NCBI GenBank assembly: GCA_050943315.1
Contig: JBMNOY010000011.1
Span: 1 to 52,550 of the forward strand
Source: JBDKUD01 sp050943315
GTDB lineage: Bacteria; Bacillota; Syntrophomonadia; Syntrophomonadales; Syntrophomonadaceae
Direction of reading: 5' to 3'
Length of the DNA: 52,550 nt
A model generated the notes under the pieces. The model was not told where the DNA came from, searched no databases, and was given only the letters and a program-made list of their open reading frames with translations. Within the stretch, counting starts at the first letter, position 1; each line of letters opens with the position of its first letter. This document shows, in pieces, positions 41,952-50,734 of this stretch. The translations under genes and the position numbers were made by a program.

Positions 41952-42593
41952 ATGACACATTTGTTTCCGGTTTTTTTGAATTTATACCATAAGAACTGTT
42001 TAATTATCGGCGGAGGTAAAGTAGCAGAACGTAAAGCAGGCGATCTGCTGCTTTATGATGCTCGTATTAAGGTTGTAAGTCCTTATGCGGGAGATCAAAT
42101 CAGGCACTGGTCAGAACAAGGCGTTTTGTCCTGGGAGGCCAGAGTATTTCGGGAATCTGACCTAAAGGATGTGTTTCTGGTCTTTTTAGCCACCGATGAC
42201 CGGGTATTAAATAAGCGCATTGTGGAGCTATGCCGGGAGAAACAAATACTTGTTAATGCAGTAGATGACCCACCTAACTGTGATTTCTATGTTCCATCGC
42301 TGGTCAGGCAGAAATCTCTGGCAATCGCTATTTCTACCGAGGGTAAAAGTCCCCTGTTTGCGAAAAGATTGCGTGAAGAGCTGGAGCAGATTATTACTTA
42401 TGAATATGGAGAATTTGTTGACCTGCTTGGTAAAGTGCGGGAACAAATCCAAGCAGAAGTAAGTGATATTACCGAGAGAAAAAGGATTCTTACATCATTG
42501 GTATATTCGGACATATTAGAGTTATTAAAGGCAGGGGAAAAAGAAAAGGTAAGGGAGCGAATTGAACAATGTATGTCCTACTCACAGGATTGA
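41952..42593 (+). CDS. Precorrin-2 dehydrogenase (siroheme synthase N-terminal type)
   Basis: Oxidises precorrin-2 to sirohydrochlorin with NAD+, on the way to siroheme. The ATG at 41952 has GGAG five bases upstream. The 214-residue protein has the NAD-binding GGGKVAERKA near residue 22, VNAVDDPPNCDFYVPS near residue 105, and AISTEGKSPLFAKRLREELE near residue 130. It resembles the Met8/SirC family, which may also insert iron, but chelatase ability is uncertain. First gene of the heme operon; 24-base overlap with hemA. Confidence 0.9.
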   Translation: MTHLFPVFLNLYHKNCLIIGGGKVAERKAGDLLLYDARIKVVSPYAGDQIRHWSEQGVLSWEARVFRESDLKDVFLVFLATDDRVLNKRIVELCREKQILVNAVDDPPNCDFYVPSLVRQKSLAIAISTEGKSPLFAKRLREELEQIITYEYGEFVDLLGKVREQIQAEVSDITERKRILTSLVYSDILELLKAGEKEKVRERIEQCMSYSQD

Positions 42594-43879
42594 ACCACCG
42601 TTCAGCTCCGGTTGAAATTCGTGAGAAGTTTGCTTTTACGGAATCGGACCTGGAACGAGTTTATACAAATCTTAACAATAGACCGGAGATTGAAGGAGTA
42701 GTTTTATTAACTACTTGCAATCGTACCGAGATTTACGTCACAGCCCGCAATCAGGAAGATGGCCTTAAGGTCCTGAAGACATTCATGGAAGAGTATTCAG
42801 GCATAGACAACATCAGTGAGTATACCTATCAACCCAGTTGTTACAATGCTATCTCTCATTTGTTTAGGGTAGCCGCCGGGTTAGACTCCATGATACTGGG
42901 GGAAACCCAAATCCTGGGACAGGTCAAGGAAGCTTATCAAAAAGCCATGGATTATAAAGCTTCCGACGGAGTGCTGAATGCTTTATTTCAAAAGGCTCTG
43001 TATGTCGGTAAAAAGGTCAGGACCGATACTGCCATTGATCAACACCCGGTTTCAGTCAGTTATGCCGCGGTAGAGCTGGCCTCATCCGTCTTGGGAGGAC
43101 TGGCGGATAAGACTGTTTTAGTAGTAGGTGCGGGAGAAATGAGTGAACTGACTACTCGTTATCTGATGGATCACGGGGTAAAGTCAGTTATAGTTTCCAA
43201 CCGTTCTTACGAAAAAGCAGTTTATATGGCTAACTGTCTTAATGGGCGGGCGGTACGTTTTGATGCTCTGGCTTATGAGCTGGCTGAAGCTGATATAGTA
43301 ATAAGTTGTACGGCAGCGAACCATTATGTTCTGAAGAAAGAAAATTGTGCCCAGGTACTGCAGTCCCGCCAGGGCAAGAAGATTATTATGATAGATATTG
43401 CTGTACCCCGGGATATAGACCCGGCTTTGCGTGATATTACTGGGGTACATATTTATGATATTGATGATCTCAAGAATGTTGTTGATGCCAACTATAAAGA
43501 AAGATATAAAGCCTCTTTGGAAGCTGAAAAAATTATCGCTGAGGAAATGGTCAAGTTTAATGAGTGGTTGGCAACTCTTTATGTAATCCCCGTGGTTACA
43601 GCGTTAAAGGCAACCGGAGAGAGAATTAAGCAAAATGAGCTAAAAAGGGCTTTTAACCGCTTGGGTAAAGTTTCCCAGCGTGAACAGGAGGTTATTTCCT
43701 CCATGGCTAATTCAATCGTAAATCAACTTCTGCATTATCCCGTAATTAATCTAAAGAATGTGGCCGCAACTAACGAGGGTCATCTTTATGCCGAGGTGGT
43801 TAAAAAACTATTTGATTTGCAGGTGGAAAGCAAGGAGCAGGAATATTATGAAAAATGTGAAGCTGGGAACAAGGGGTAG
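42569..43879 (+). CDS. hemA: Glutamyl-tRNA reductase
   Basis: The first committed step of tetrapyrrole synthesis by the C5 route, reducing glutamyl-tRNA to glutamate-1-semialdehyde. The 436-residue protein carries the catalytic cysteine at position 50 in TTCNRTEIYV, then an NADPH-binding fold (VLVVGAGEMSELTTRYL near residue 188) and a helical C-terminal dimer domain. HemL at the end of the operon completes ALA synthesis. It overlaps hemC by 32 bases. Confidence 0.95.
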   Translation: MYVLLTGLNHRSAPVEIREKFAFTESDLERVYTNLNNRPEIEGVVLLTTCNRTEIYVTARNQEDGLKVLKTFMEEYSGIDNISEYTYQPSCYNAISHLFRVAAGLDSMILGETQILGQVKEAYQKAMDYKASDGVLNALFQKALYVGKKVRTDTAIDQHPVSVSYAAVELASSVLGGLADKTVLVVGAGEMSELTTRYLMDHGVKSVIVSNRSYEKAVYMANCLNGRAVRFDALAYELAEADIVISCTAANHYVLKKENCAQVLQSRQGKKIIMIDIAVPRDIDPALRDITGVHIYDIDDLKNVVDANYKERYKASLEAEKIIAEEMVKFNEWLATLYVIPVVTALKATGERIKQNELKRAFNRLGKVSQREQEVISSMANSIVNQLLHYPVINLKNVAATNEGHLYAEVVKKLFDLQVESKEQEYYEKCEAGNKG

Positions 43880-44783
43880 CCGGTTAGCCCTCTGGCAAGC
43901 TGAAAATGTAGCTGAGCGTCTAAAATACGTGCATCCCGATATTGATATAGACCTCAAAATAATTAAAACCCAGGGTGATAAAATCCTGGATGTAGCCCTA
44001 TCCCGAATAGGAGACAAAGGTTTATTTACTGCAGAAATTGAAAAGGAACTACTAAACGGCAATATTGATATTGCCGTTCATAGCCTTAAGGACCTTCCCG
44101 CAGTTTTGCCTCCGGGCTTGTGTATTGGGGCGGTTCTGCCCCGGGAGAAACCTAATGATGTACTAATTTCGCATCAAGGCTATACACTCAGTACTTTACC
44201 CCCGGGGGCCAGTATAGGTACATCCAGTCTGAGAAGGGTGGCACAAATAAAGCATGCCCGGCCTGATATAAATATAGTAGAATTACGCGGTAACATTGAG
44301 ACCCGTATAAGAAAAATGGCTGAACGGGAGCTGGATGGAATTATTTTAGCCTATGCAGGTGTTACCCGCCTAGGTTTTAATGAGTATATAACCGAGGTAA
44401 TGACACCAGAGGTAATTCTGCCGGCGGTGGGACAAGGAGCTATTGCAGTGGAAGCCAGAGCTGGTGATTCTGAAGTCCAGACCTTGCTGAATAAGATTAA
44501 TGACTTGAAGACTTTCGTAGAAGTCAGTGCAGAAAGGTCGTTTCTGAATGAATTGCAGGGTGGTTGCCAGGTGCCTATCGCTGCACTGGCCAGAGTTACC
44601 GGCAATCAACTCCAGATTCAAGGCCTGATTGCCTCCCTGGATGGCCGGGAACTGTTTTATGATGCCAATACAGGGCTAAGTCAGGAAGCCGTAACCCTGG
44701 GCCAAAAATTGGCCGCCCGGCTGTTGGACCGTGGTGCAGGGCGCATACTGGCGCAAATTAAGGAATTGGGTGGATTAAAGTGA
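43848..44783 (+). CDS. hemC: Porphobilinogen deaminase (hydroxymethylbilane synthase)
   Basis: Joins four porphobilinogens into hydroxymethylbilane. The start ATG at 43848 gives MKNVKLGTRGSRLALWQ, the family opening; a longer frame from 43758 lies inside hemA. The 311-residue protein carries the dipyrromethane-binding cysteine at about residue 240 in ELQGGCQVPIAA. Substrate motif VHSLKDLP near residue 78. Stop and next start overlap by four bases. Confidence 0.95.
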   Translation: MKNVKLGTRGSRLALWQAENVAERLKYVHPDIDIDLKIIKTQGDKILDVALSRIGDKGLFTAEIEKELLNGNIDIAVHSLKDLPAVLPPGLCIGAVLPREKPNDVLISHQGYTLSTLPPGASIGTSSLRRVAQIKHARPDINIVELRGNIETRIRKMAERELDGIILAYAGVTRLGFNEYITEVMTPEVILPAVGQGAIAVEARAGDSEVQTLLNKINDLKTFVEVSAERSFLNELQGGCQVPIAALARVTGNQLQIQGLIASLDGRELFYDANTGLSQEAVTLGQKLAARLLDRGAGRILAQIKELGGLK

Positions 44784-46300
44784 AAAATGGTTGTGTATAT
44801 CTAATCGGGGCAGGACCTGGTGATCCGGGGCTGTTGACTCTGAAAGGGAAAAAGCTTTTAGCCGGGGCGGATGTGGTTATTTACGACCGTTTGGTTGGTG
44901 ACCGGATTCTATCTATGGCCAACCCGGAAGCGGAGTTGATATATGTCGGAAAAGCATCCGGCAATCATGCCCTTTCACAGGAAGAAATCAATGAACTTTT
45001 AGTTAAAAAGGCTTCAGCCGGAAAGAAGGTAGCCCGTTTAAAGGGCGGAGATCCTTTTTTGTTCGGCCGCGGCGGTGAGGAAGCACTATTTGTTAGGGAA
45101 CACGGCATCGATTTTGAAATAGTGCCTGGAGTAACATCAGCAATTGCTGTACCAGCTTATGCTGGCATCCCAGTTACGCATCGTGACTCTACCTCCAGTT
45201 TTGCGGTGATAACCGGGCATGAAAGACCGGATAAAACCGAGAGCTCTATAAAATGGAAAGAGATCGCCAACGGTATAGGTACTTTGGTTTTCCTGATGGG
45301 AGTAGAAAACCTGGCCTTTATTGTTGACAACCTGGTTAAGCAGGGAAGAAAACCGGATACCCCGGTAGCTCTGGTGAGATGGGGAACTCTTCCCGACCAG
45401 GAGGTACTGACCGGTACTCTTAAGGACATAGTTCAAAAGGTGGCCGATAACCATTTCAAGCCCCCGGCTATTATTATCGTTGGTGATGTAGTAGGGTTAA
45501 GAGCAGACCTAAGTTGGATCGAGAAAAAGCCTTTATGGGGGAAAAAAATAGTTGTTACCCGCTCCCGCAAGCAGTCCAGTGTACTGGCCGAGCGCATTGC
45601 CGAATTAGGCGGTGAAGCTATTGAGTTTCCAACCATCGAAATAGTAAAAGAACCTGATTTAAGTGAATTGTATAGTTGTTTTGAGCATATTGAGGATTAT
45701 TCCTGGATTTTGTTTACCAGTGTTAATACAGTTGATATTTTCTTTACCGAATTAAGATCCAGGGGGTTGGATATTCGTGACCTTAAAGGAATAAACATCT
45801 GTGCGATTGGGCCCGCGACCAGAGAACGCTTGGAATCACGCGGATTAAAGGTAGACATTGTTCCGGCTCAGTATCAGGCCGAAGGAATCATTGCCGCATT
45901 AAGTCCACACATAAAGGCGGGGCAGTTGCTGCTTCTCCCCCGAGCCCGGGGCGCCCGGGGAATTTTGCCGGAAAGTATTCGGCAAATGGGAGCTCAGGTA
46001 GATGAAGTTTTTCTCTACCGGGCGGTCCAATCAATATGCATAAGTGAAAAGGCCAGGAATAGTATTATTAATGGACAGGTTGACCTAATTACATTTACCA
46101 GCTCATCCACTGTAACCAATTTTGTCGGTATAGTGGGTGAAAAGAATATAAGCCGGATTACTGATCAGGTTAAGGTGGCATGTATTGGACCAATTACTGC
46201 CAGCACTGCCGTTCAGCATGGATTCAAGGTTGATATTACTGCCCGTGAATATACTATCGAAGGCCTGGTGGAGGCAATCCTCACCGTAATTAACAATTAA
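44780..46300 (+). CDS. cobA-hemD: Uroporphyrinogen-III C-methyltransferase / uroporphyrinogen-III synthase fusion
   Basis: A two-domain protein of 506 residues. Residues 1-245 are the SAM-dependent methyltransferase (VYLIGAGPGDPGLLTLKG at the start, GGDPFLFGRGGEEA near residue 87) that turns uroporphyrinogen III into precorrin-2. Residues 255-506 are uroporphyrinogen-III synthase (HemD; IVVTRSRKQ near residue 258, WILFTSVNTVDIFF near residue 313). The fusion commits uroporphyrinogen III to the siroheme branch in one enzyme. Common in Clostridia. GTG start overlapping the hemC stop. Confidence 0.94.
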   Translation: MKNGCVYLIGAGPGDPGLLTLKGKKLLAGADVVIYDRLVGDRILSMANPEAELIYVGKASGNHALSQEEINELLVKKASAGKKVARLKGGDPFLFGRGGEEALFVREHGIDFEIVPGVTSAIAVPAYAGIPVTHRDSTSSFAVITGHERPDKTESSIKWKEIANGIGTLVFLMGVENLAFIVDNLVKQGRKPDTPVALVRWGTLPDQEVLTGTLKDIVQKVADNHFKPPAIIIVGDVVGLRADLSWIEKKPLWGKKIVVTRSRKQSSVLAERIAELGGEAIEFPTIEIVKEPDLSELYSCFEHIEDYSWILFTSVNTVDIFFTELRSRGLDIRDLKGINICAIGPATRERLESRGLKVDIVPAQYQAEGIIAALSPHIKAGQLLLLPRARGARGILPESIRQMGAQVDEVFLYRAVQSICISEKARNSIINGQVDLITFTSSSTVTNFVGIVGEKNISRITDQVKVACIGPITASTAVQHGFKVDITAREYTIEGLVEAILTVINN

Positions 46301-46360
46301 CAGGTTAGCTGCTAATAAAAGGCGCCGCACGGTAATCTTTTTTTGTATTAATATTTAATA

Positions 46361-46382
46361 AATTCACGCTATTCGCGTTGAT
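46361..46382. repeat. Likely relic of a palindromic repeat
   Basis: This stretch agrees at about 15 of 21 positions with 48718-48738, the distal part of the repeat between hemB and nirJ2 (shared core TTCGCGTTGA / TCCGCGTTGA). It lies just ahead of nirJ1. Confidence 0.4.
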
Positions 46383-46407
46383 CTAACTTTACAGGGGAGG
46401 AATAGTA

Positions 46408-47580
46408 ATGATCGGGTGTACCAAGCTTCTTTGCGGTACGGCTACAGTTTCCGAAGTCATAAAACGCAGTCAGAATGGTGATGTACCGCCCCAACTACTA
46501 CAGTTTTCGGATATCAACCGCCCGCTGGTAGTGTGGAATACAACCAACCGCTGTAATCTGCGCTGTAAACACTGTTATATTGAAGCTGAGGATCAAAATT
46601 ACGACAGTGAGCTGACAACTTCCGAAGCACGTGCTTTTATAGATGATTTAGCGGCCATGAAGGTTCCCGTGCTGCTCTTTTCCGGGGGGGAACCGCTGAT
46701 CCGCAAAGATATTTATGAGTTGGGCCGGCTGGCGGCGGATAAAGGTCTGCGACCGGTAATATCCAGCAATGGCACTCTCATTGATGATGAAGTAGCGAAA
46801 AAAATCAAGGCGGCCGGATTCCAATATGTGGGCATAAGTATTGACGGTGCTCCTGCAACCCATGACGAGTTCAGAAATAAAAAAGGAGCTTTTGACCAGG
46901 CTGTTAAAGGTATCCGGGCATGTTTGCAAAATGGTGTTAAAACGGGAATACGTTTTACTGTAAATAAATATAACCAGAAGGATTTACCGGAAATATTTAA
47001 TATTATTGAAAGAGAACAAATTCCGCGCTTTTGCATGTATCACCTGGTCTATGCCGGCCGGGGAAGGGACATGATGGCAATGGATACGACAGAAAAGGAG
47101 AAACGTGCTATCCTCGATCTGGTTACCCAAAAAACTCTGGAACTTCACCATAAGGGAGTAGAAGTAGAAATATTAACTACTGATAATCATTGTGATGGTA
47201 TATACCTGTATAACCATATCCGCCGGAATGAGCCCCAACGCAGCTCTGAGATTATAAAACTTTTGCAAATGCACGGGGGATGTTCCGCAGGTACAAAATT
47301 TGCCAATGTTGATCCCCGCGGCAATGTTCATCCCTGTCAATTCTGGCAGGACTATACGGTAGGGAATGTTAAAGATAAACCATTCAGTCAAATATGGATG
47401 TCTGATGATGAACTGATGGTTAAGTTAAGAGAGAAGGATAAACACTTGCAGGGTAAATGTGGAGCGTGTGATTATAAATCTTTATGCTCCGGCTGCCGGA
47501 TAAGGGCCCGGGAGGCTTTCGGGGATGTTTGGGCCGAGGACCCGGCTTGTTACTTAACTGCTGCAGAAATTAAGATGTAA
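46408..47580 (+). CDS. Radical SAM protein NirJ1, heme biosynthesis
   Basis: A radical SAM protein of the group that finishes heme from siroheme. The 390-residue protein has the CxxxCxxC cluster motif NRCNLRCKHCY near residue 50, FSGGEPLIRKDI and a C-terminal SPASM-like cysteine set (CSAGTKF, HPCQF, CGACDYKSLCSGC) for a second cluster. NirJ1 and NirJ2 correspond to AhbC and AhbD of sulfate reducers; which is the deacetylase of 12,18-didecarboxysiroheme and which the final decarboxylase of Fe-coproporphyrin cannot be told by eye. A gap of 107 bases and a repeat relic separate it from hemD. Confidence 0.85.
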   Translation: MIGCTKLLCGTATVSEVIKRSQNGDVPPQLLQFSDINRPLVVWNTTNRCNLRCKHCYIEAEDQNYDSELTTSEARAFIDDLAAMKVPVLLFSGGEPLIRKDIYELGRLAADKGLRPVISSNGTLIDDEVAKKIKAAGFQYVGISIDGAPATHDEFRNKKGAFDQAVKGIRACLQNGVKTGIRFTVNKYNQKDLPEIFNIIEREQIPRFCMYHLVYAGRGRDMMAMDTTEKEKRAILDLVTQKTLELHHKGVEVEILTTDNHCDGIYLYNHIRRNEPQRSSEIIKLLQMHGGCSAGTKFANVDPRGNVHPCQFWQDYTVGNVKDKPFSQIWMSDDELMVKLREKDKHLQGKCGACDYKSLCSGCRIRAREAFGDVWAEDPACYLTAAEIKM

Positions 47581-47591
47581 GGTGATGGCAT

Positions 47592-48563
47592 ATGAGTTTT
47601 CCTATCAATAGAATGAGACGATTACGGACAACTTCTACTCTTCGGGATATGCTGCGGGAAACAAGTCTGTCCGTCAAGGATTTTATATATCCTCTCTTTG
47701 TGGTTTATGGGCAGGATAAAAAGGTTCCGATTAGTTCCATGCCGGAAATTTACCAGTTTTCGGTGGATAGGCTGAAGGCTGAAATTAAAGAGGTTGATGC
47801 TCTGGGAATTCCGGCGGTTATTCTTTTCGGTATTCCCGAGCACAAAGATAGTATGGGTACAGGTGCTTATGACCCTAATGGCGTGGTGCAGCAGGCGATT
47901 AAATATATTAAAGATATCTGCCCTGACCTTCTGGTAATAACTGATGTATGTATGTGTGAATATACTGACCACGGACATTGCGGAGTAATTGATACTAATG
48001 GATATGTAATTAATGATGCCACTTTGGAATTACTGGCCAAAGAAGCACTATCACATGTTCAGGCCGGCTGTGATATAGTGGCACCGTCAGATATGATGGA
48101 TGGCCGGGTAGCTCGCATACGCAGCTGTTTAGACCAAAACGGGTACAGCAATATTCCTATTATGTCTTATGCGGCTAAATATAGCTCGGCATATTACGGA
48201 CCATTCAGGGAAGCGGCAGAATCCAGCCCAAAGTTTGGCAACCGTAAGACTTATCAGATGGACCCGGCCAATATCCGGGAGGCCCTTTTAGAGGTCAAGC
48301 TGGATATCGAAGAAGGTGCCGATATAGTAATGGTTAAACCGGCTCTGGCTTACCTGGATGTAATTAAAGCGGTGAAGGATACCTTCGCCTATCCTACCTG
48401 TGCTTATAATGTAAGCGGTGAATATGCCATGATAAAAGCGGCCGGTGCCCAGGGCTGGCTGGATGAAAAGGCGGTCATGATGGAATCCCTGACGGCCATT
48501 AAACGGGCTGGAGCAGACATGATTATAACTTATTTCGCCAAAGACGCCGCACGGGAATTGTAA
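47592..48563 (+). CDS. hemB: Delta-aminolevulinic acid dehydratase (porphobilinogen synthase)
   Basis: Condenses two ALA molecules into porphobilinogen. The 323-residue protein carries the Schiff-base lysines in MSYAAKYSSAYYGP (near residue 198) and MVKPALAYLD (near residue 251). A cysteine cluster DVCMCEYTDHGHCG near residue 118 indicates the zinc-dependent class. Interposed between the two nirJ genes, an order shared with other Clostridia as I recall. A palindromic repeat begins at its stop codon. Confidence 0.95.
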   Translation: MSFPINRMRRLRTTSTLRDMLRETSLSVKDFIYPLFVVYGQDKKVPISSMPEIYQFSVDRLKAEIKEVDALGIPAVILFGIPEHKDSMGTGAYDPNGVVQQAIKYIKDICPDLLVITDVCMCEYTDHGHCGVIDTNGYVINDATLELLAKEALSHVQAGCDIVAPSDMMDGRVARIRSCLDQNGYSNIPIMSYAAKYSSAYYGPFREAAESSPKFGNRKTYQMDPANIREALLEVKLDIEEGADIVMVKPALAYLDVIKAVKDTFAYPTCAYNVSGEYAMIKAAGAQGWLDEKAVMMESLTAIKRAGADMIITYFAKDAAREL

Positions 48564-48693
48564 TTCAACACAGATAAACACAGATTTTGTTTTGAAGGAC
48601 ACAGATATAATTGTGTGGAGTAATACTTAGTTTCGTACCGTTCTGTGTTAATCCTTCAAAATCTGTGTACGAGCAAAGCGAGTCTGTGTTGAA
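48564..48693. repeat. Long imperfect palindrome (130 bases) between hemB and nirJ2
   Basis: The outer arms TTCAACACAGA (48564-48574) and TCTGTGTTGAA (48683-48693) are exact complements. Inner arms ACACAGATTTTG..TGAAGG (48578-48598) and CCTTCAAAATCTGTGT (48653-48668), then ACACAG/CTGTGT (48599-48604, 48643-48648), fold into one long hairpin with bulges. It does not encode a protein. It looks like a dispersed intergenic repeat. Confidence 0.8.
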
Positions 48694-48695
48694 TT

Positions 48696-48739
48696 GATTC
48701 GCGGAAATCTTATTAGAATCCGCGTAATCCGCGTTGAAT
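48696..48739. repeat. Second GC-rich inverted repeat beside the palindrome
   Basis: GATTCGCGGA (48696-48705) pairs with TCCGCGTAATC (48719-48729, one base bulged), followed by a second copy of CCGCGT as CCGCGTTGAATT. It is probably part of the same dispersed element. Confidence 0.6.
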
Positions 48740-48784
48740 TTTCCAGTGTCTAATCAAAAAAGCACCGGAAGGGAGTATTAAATA

Positions 48785-49798
48785 ATGCTGGTTTCCTGGA
48801 ATTCTACCAATCACTGTAATATGTTTTGTGACCATTGCTACCGGGATGCGGGGGCCCGTTTGGATGATGAGCTTACCACCCGGGAAGCCAAAAAACTTAT
48901 AGATGAGATTAAACAGGCCGGTTTCCGCATCATGATTTTTAGTGGCGGGGAATCTTTAATGCGCCCGGATATCTTTGAACTGGGGCATTATGCCACGAGT
49001 AGGGGCTTGCGGGCGGTTCTGGGGACTAATGGAACGCTTATTACGCCTGAGGTAGCCAAAGACCTTAAAGAGTCCGGTTTTATGGCCGCCGGAGTGAGCT
49101 TAGACAGCCTGCATCCCGAAAAAAATGATGCCTTTCGCAAACTGCCTAATGCCTTTAATTTAACCGTTACCGGAATGGAAAACCTGAAACGGGCCGGGCT
49201 GGCCTTCCAGATTCACACTACAGTGATGGATTGGAATGCACCTGAATTAGAATCAATTACGGATTTTGCGGTTGAGATTGGAGCCATGGCTCATCACGTA
49301 TTTTTCCTGGTTCCCACCGGTCGCGGAGTCAATATTGAAGATGAGGCTTTAAGAGTGGCTGCCTATGAAAAAACTATTGTTCGCTTAATGGAAAAGCAGA
49401 AACAGGTAGACATAGAAATTAAACCTACCTGTGCACCTCAATTTGTTCGGGTGGCAGATAAAAGAGGAATTCCTATTCGGTTTACCCGGGGATGTTTGGC
49501 AGGAATAAGTTATTGCATCATAAGCCCCCGTGGTGATGTGCAACCGTGTGCTTATCTGGATATACCCTTAGGTAATGTTAAGGAGCAGCCTTTTGACCAA
49601 ATCTGGCGCAATAACCCGTTATTGAAAGAATTGCAAACCAGGAACTACAAAGGTAAATGTGGAATATGTGACTATAATGATAAATGCGGTGGTTGTCGAG
49701 CCCGGGCCTATTTCTACAGCGGAGGCGACTACATGGCAGAAGATGAATGGTGCCTTTATAAACCACAGGGGGCGAAATGCGATGCCTCAAATAGATGA
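48785..49798 (+). CDS. Radical SAM protein NirJ2, heme biosynthesis
   Basis: The second radical SAM protein of the heme-from-siroheme branch. The 337-residue product lacks the 40-residue N-terminal part of NirJ1 and starts almost at the cluster motif NHCNMFCDHCYRDAG near residue 9. It has FSGGESLMRPDIFE near residue 52, and a C-terminal cysteine set (CLAGISYCIISPRGDVQPC, CGICDYNDKCGGC) for a second cluster. Family AhbC/AhbD; the exact step is not deducible. A weak AGGGAG site stands before the ATG. Its stop overlaps ahbA by 17 bases. Confidence 0.85.
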   Translation: MLVSWNSTNHCNMFCDHCYRDAGARLDDELTTREAKKLIDEIKQAGFRIMIFSGGESLMRPDIFELGHYATSRGLRAVLGTNGTLITPEVAKDLKESGFMAAGVSLDSLHPEKNDAFRKLPNAFNLTVTGMENLKRAGLAFQIHTTVMDWNAPELESITDFAVEIGAMAHHVFFLVPTGRGVNIEDEALRVAAYEKTIVRLMEKQKQVDIEIKPTCAPQFVRVADKRGIPIRFTRGCLAGISYCIISPRGDVQPCAYLDIPLGNVKEQPFDQIWRNNPLLKELQTRNYKGKCGICDYNDKCGGCRARAYFYSGGDYMAEDEWCLYKPQGAKCDASNR

Positions 49799-50249
49799 AT
49801 TAGATAGCCAGTTATTAAACTTACTGCAAGACAATTTTCCGGTTAATGTCAGTCCTTACCTGCGTATGGCGGAAAAACTGCAGGTGCCGGAAAGTGAAGT
49901 AATTAAAAGAATAGAAAGACTAATTACCTCCGGGCTGATAAGGAGGATAGGCGGAATTATGGACTCCCGTAAACTCGGGTTCTATTCAACTCTGTGCGCC
50001 TGTCGGGTAGCGGAAGATAGAATAGAAGAAGTAGCTAATATAATAAATCGCCACAAAGAAGTAACCCATAATTATATCCGCAATCATGATTTCAATATAT
50101 GGTTTACATTAACGGTTTCTTCGCCAGAACAATTAAAGAATACTATTAAAAACCTGGAGGATTTAACCGGTGTGACTATTTACAGTATGCCAGCTACCAG
50201 ATTATACAAAATAAAAGTATCTTTGGAAATGGGTAAAGAGAATGATTAA
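49782..50249 (+). CDS. ahbA: Siroheme decarboxylase subunit AhbA
   Basis: AhbA and AhbB together remove two acetate carboxyl groups of siroheme to yield 12,18-didecarboxysiroheme. They are Lrp/AsnC-like proteins with a helix-turn-helix and an effector fold. The start ATG at 49782 (MPQIDELDSQLLNLLQDN) has AGGGGG ten bases upstream; a frame extending to 49659 is inside nirJ2. The 155-residue protein shows RRIGGIMDSRKLGFYSTL near residue 48 and the family signature THNYIRNHDFNIWFTLTV near residue 92, typical of AhbA. Overlaps ahbB by eight bases. Confidence 0.88.
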   Translation: MPQIDELDSQLLNLLQDNFPVNVSPYLRMAEKLQVPESEVIKRIERLITSGLIRRIGGIMDSRKLGFYSTLCACRVAEDRIEEVANIINRHKEVTHNYIRNHDFNIWFTLTVSSPEQLKNTIKNLEDLTGVTIYSMPATRLYKIKVSLEMGKEND

Positions 50250-50709
50250 TGACATGATTGACAGAGAGATAGTTAAATTCCTGCAGGGGACTATTCCCTT
50301 GGAGCCCCGGCCTTATCGTGATCTGGCCGGGAAACTTAACCTTAGCGAAGAAGATATCGTGCTCCGCATACAAAAACTGCTGGATGCCGGGGTGATCCGA
50401 AGGATGGGGGCTATTCTTCGTCACCGCCAGGCAGGCTATGAAGTCAATGCCATGGTGGTCTGGAAAGTGGAGGAAAACCAGGCCGACGAGGCTGGCAGAA
50501 TTATGGCCGGCTTCAAAGAAATAAGCCACTGCTACTTGCGTGATATACCGGAAGGTTTTAACTACAATCTTTTTACCATGATTCATGTGCCAAGTGAAGA
50601 AAAGTTGCTTGCTGTTATTGATAAAGCAGCCTCCCTGAGCGGATTGAAGGATTATTTAATCATTAAAAGCAGCAGAGAATTGAAAAAGGTAAGTATGGAA
50701 TATTTTTAG
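50242..50709 (+). CDS. ahbB: Siroheme decarboxylase subunit AhbB
   Basis: The partner of AhbA. The 155 residues have the same fold: an Lrp-type helix-turn-helix (about 5-60, ending VIRRMGAILRHRQAGYEV) and a C-terminal domain with SHCYLRDIPEGFNYNLFTMI near residue 93, the AhbB version of the active-site region. Start ATG 50242; a second in-frame ATG at 50254 is possible. It is placed directly after ahbA, as in other clusters of this pathway, and 26 bases before hemL. Confidence 0.88.
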   Translation: MINDMIDREIVKFLQGTIPLEPRPYRDLAGKLNLSEEDIVLRIQKLLDAGVIRRMGAILRHRQAGYEVNAMVVWKVEENQADEAGRIMAGFKEISHCYLRDIPEGFNYNLFTMIHVPSEEKLLAVIDKAASLSGLKDYLIIKSSRELKKVSMEYF

Positions 50710-50734
50710 TACAACTGAAACAGGAGGAATTTCT

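Noticed and set aside
49659..49781. Long N-terminal extension of AhbA
   Set aside because: It lies in another frame inside the 3' end of nirJ2; MPQIDELDSQLLNLL at 49782 is a normal Lrp-type start.
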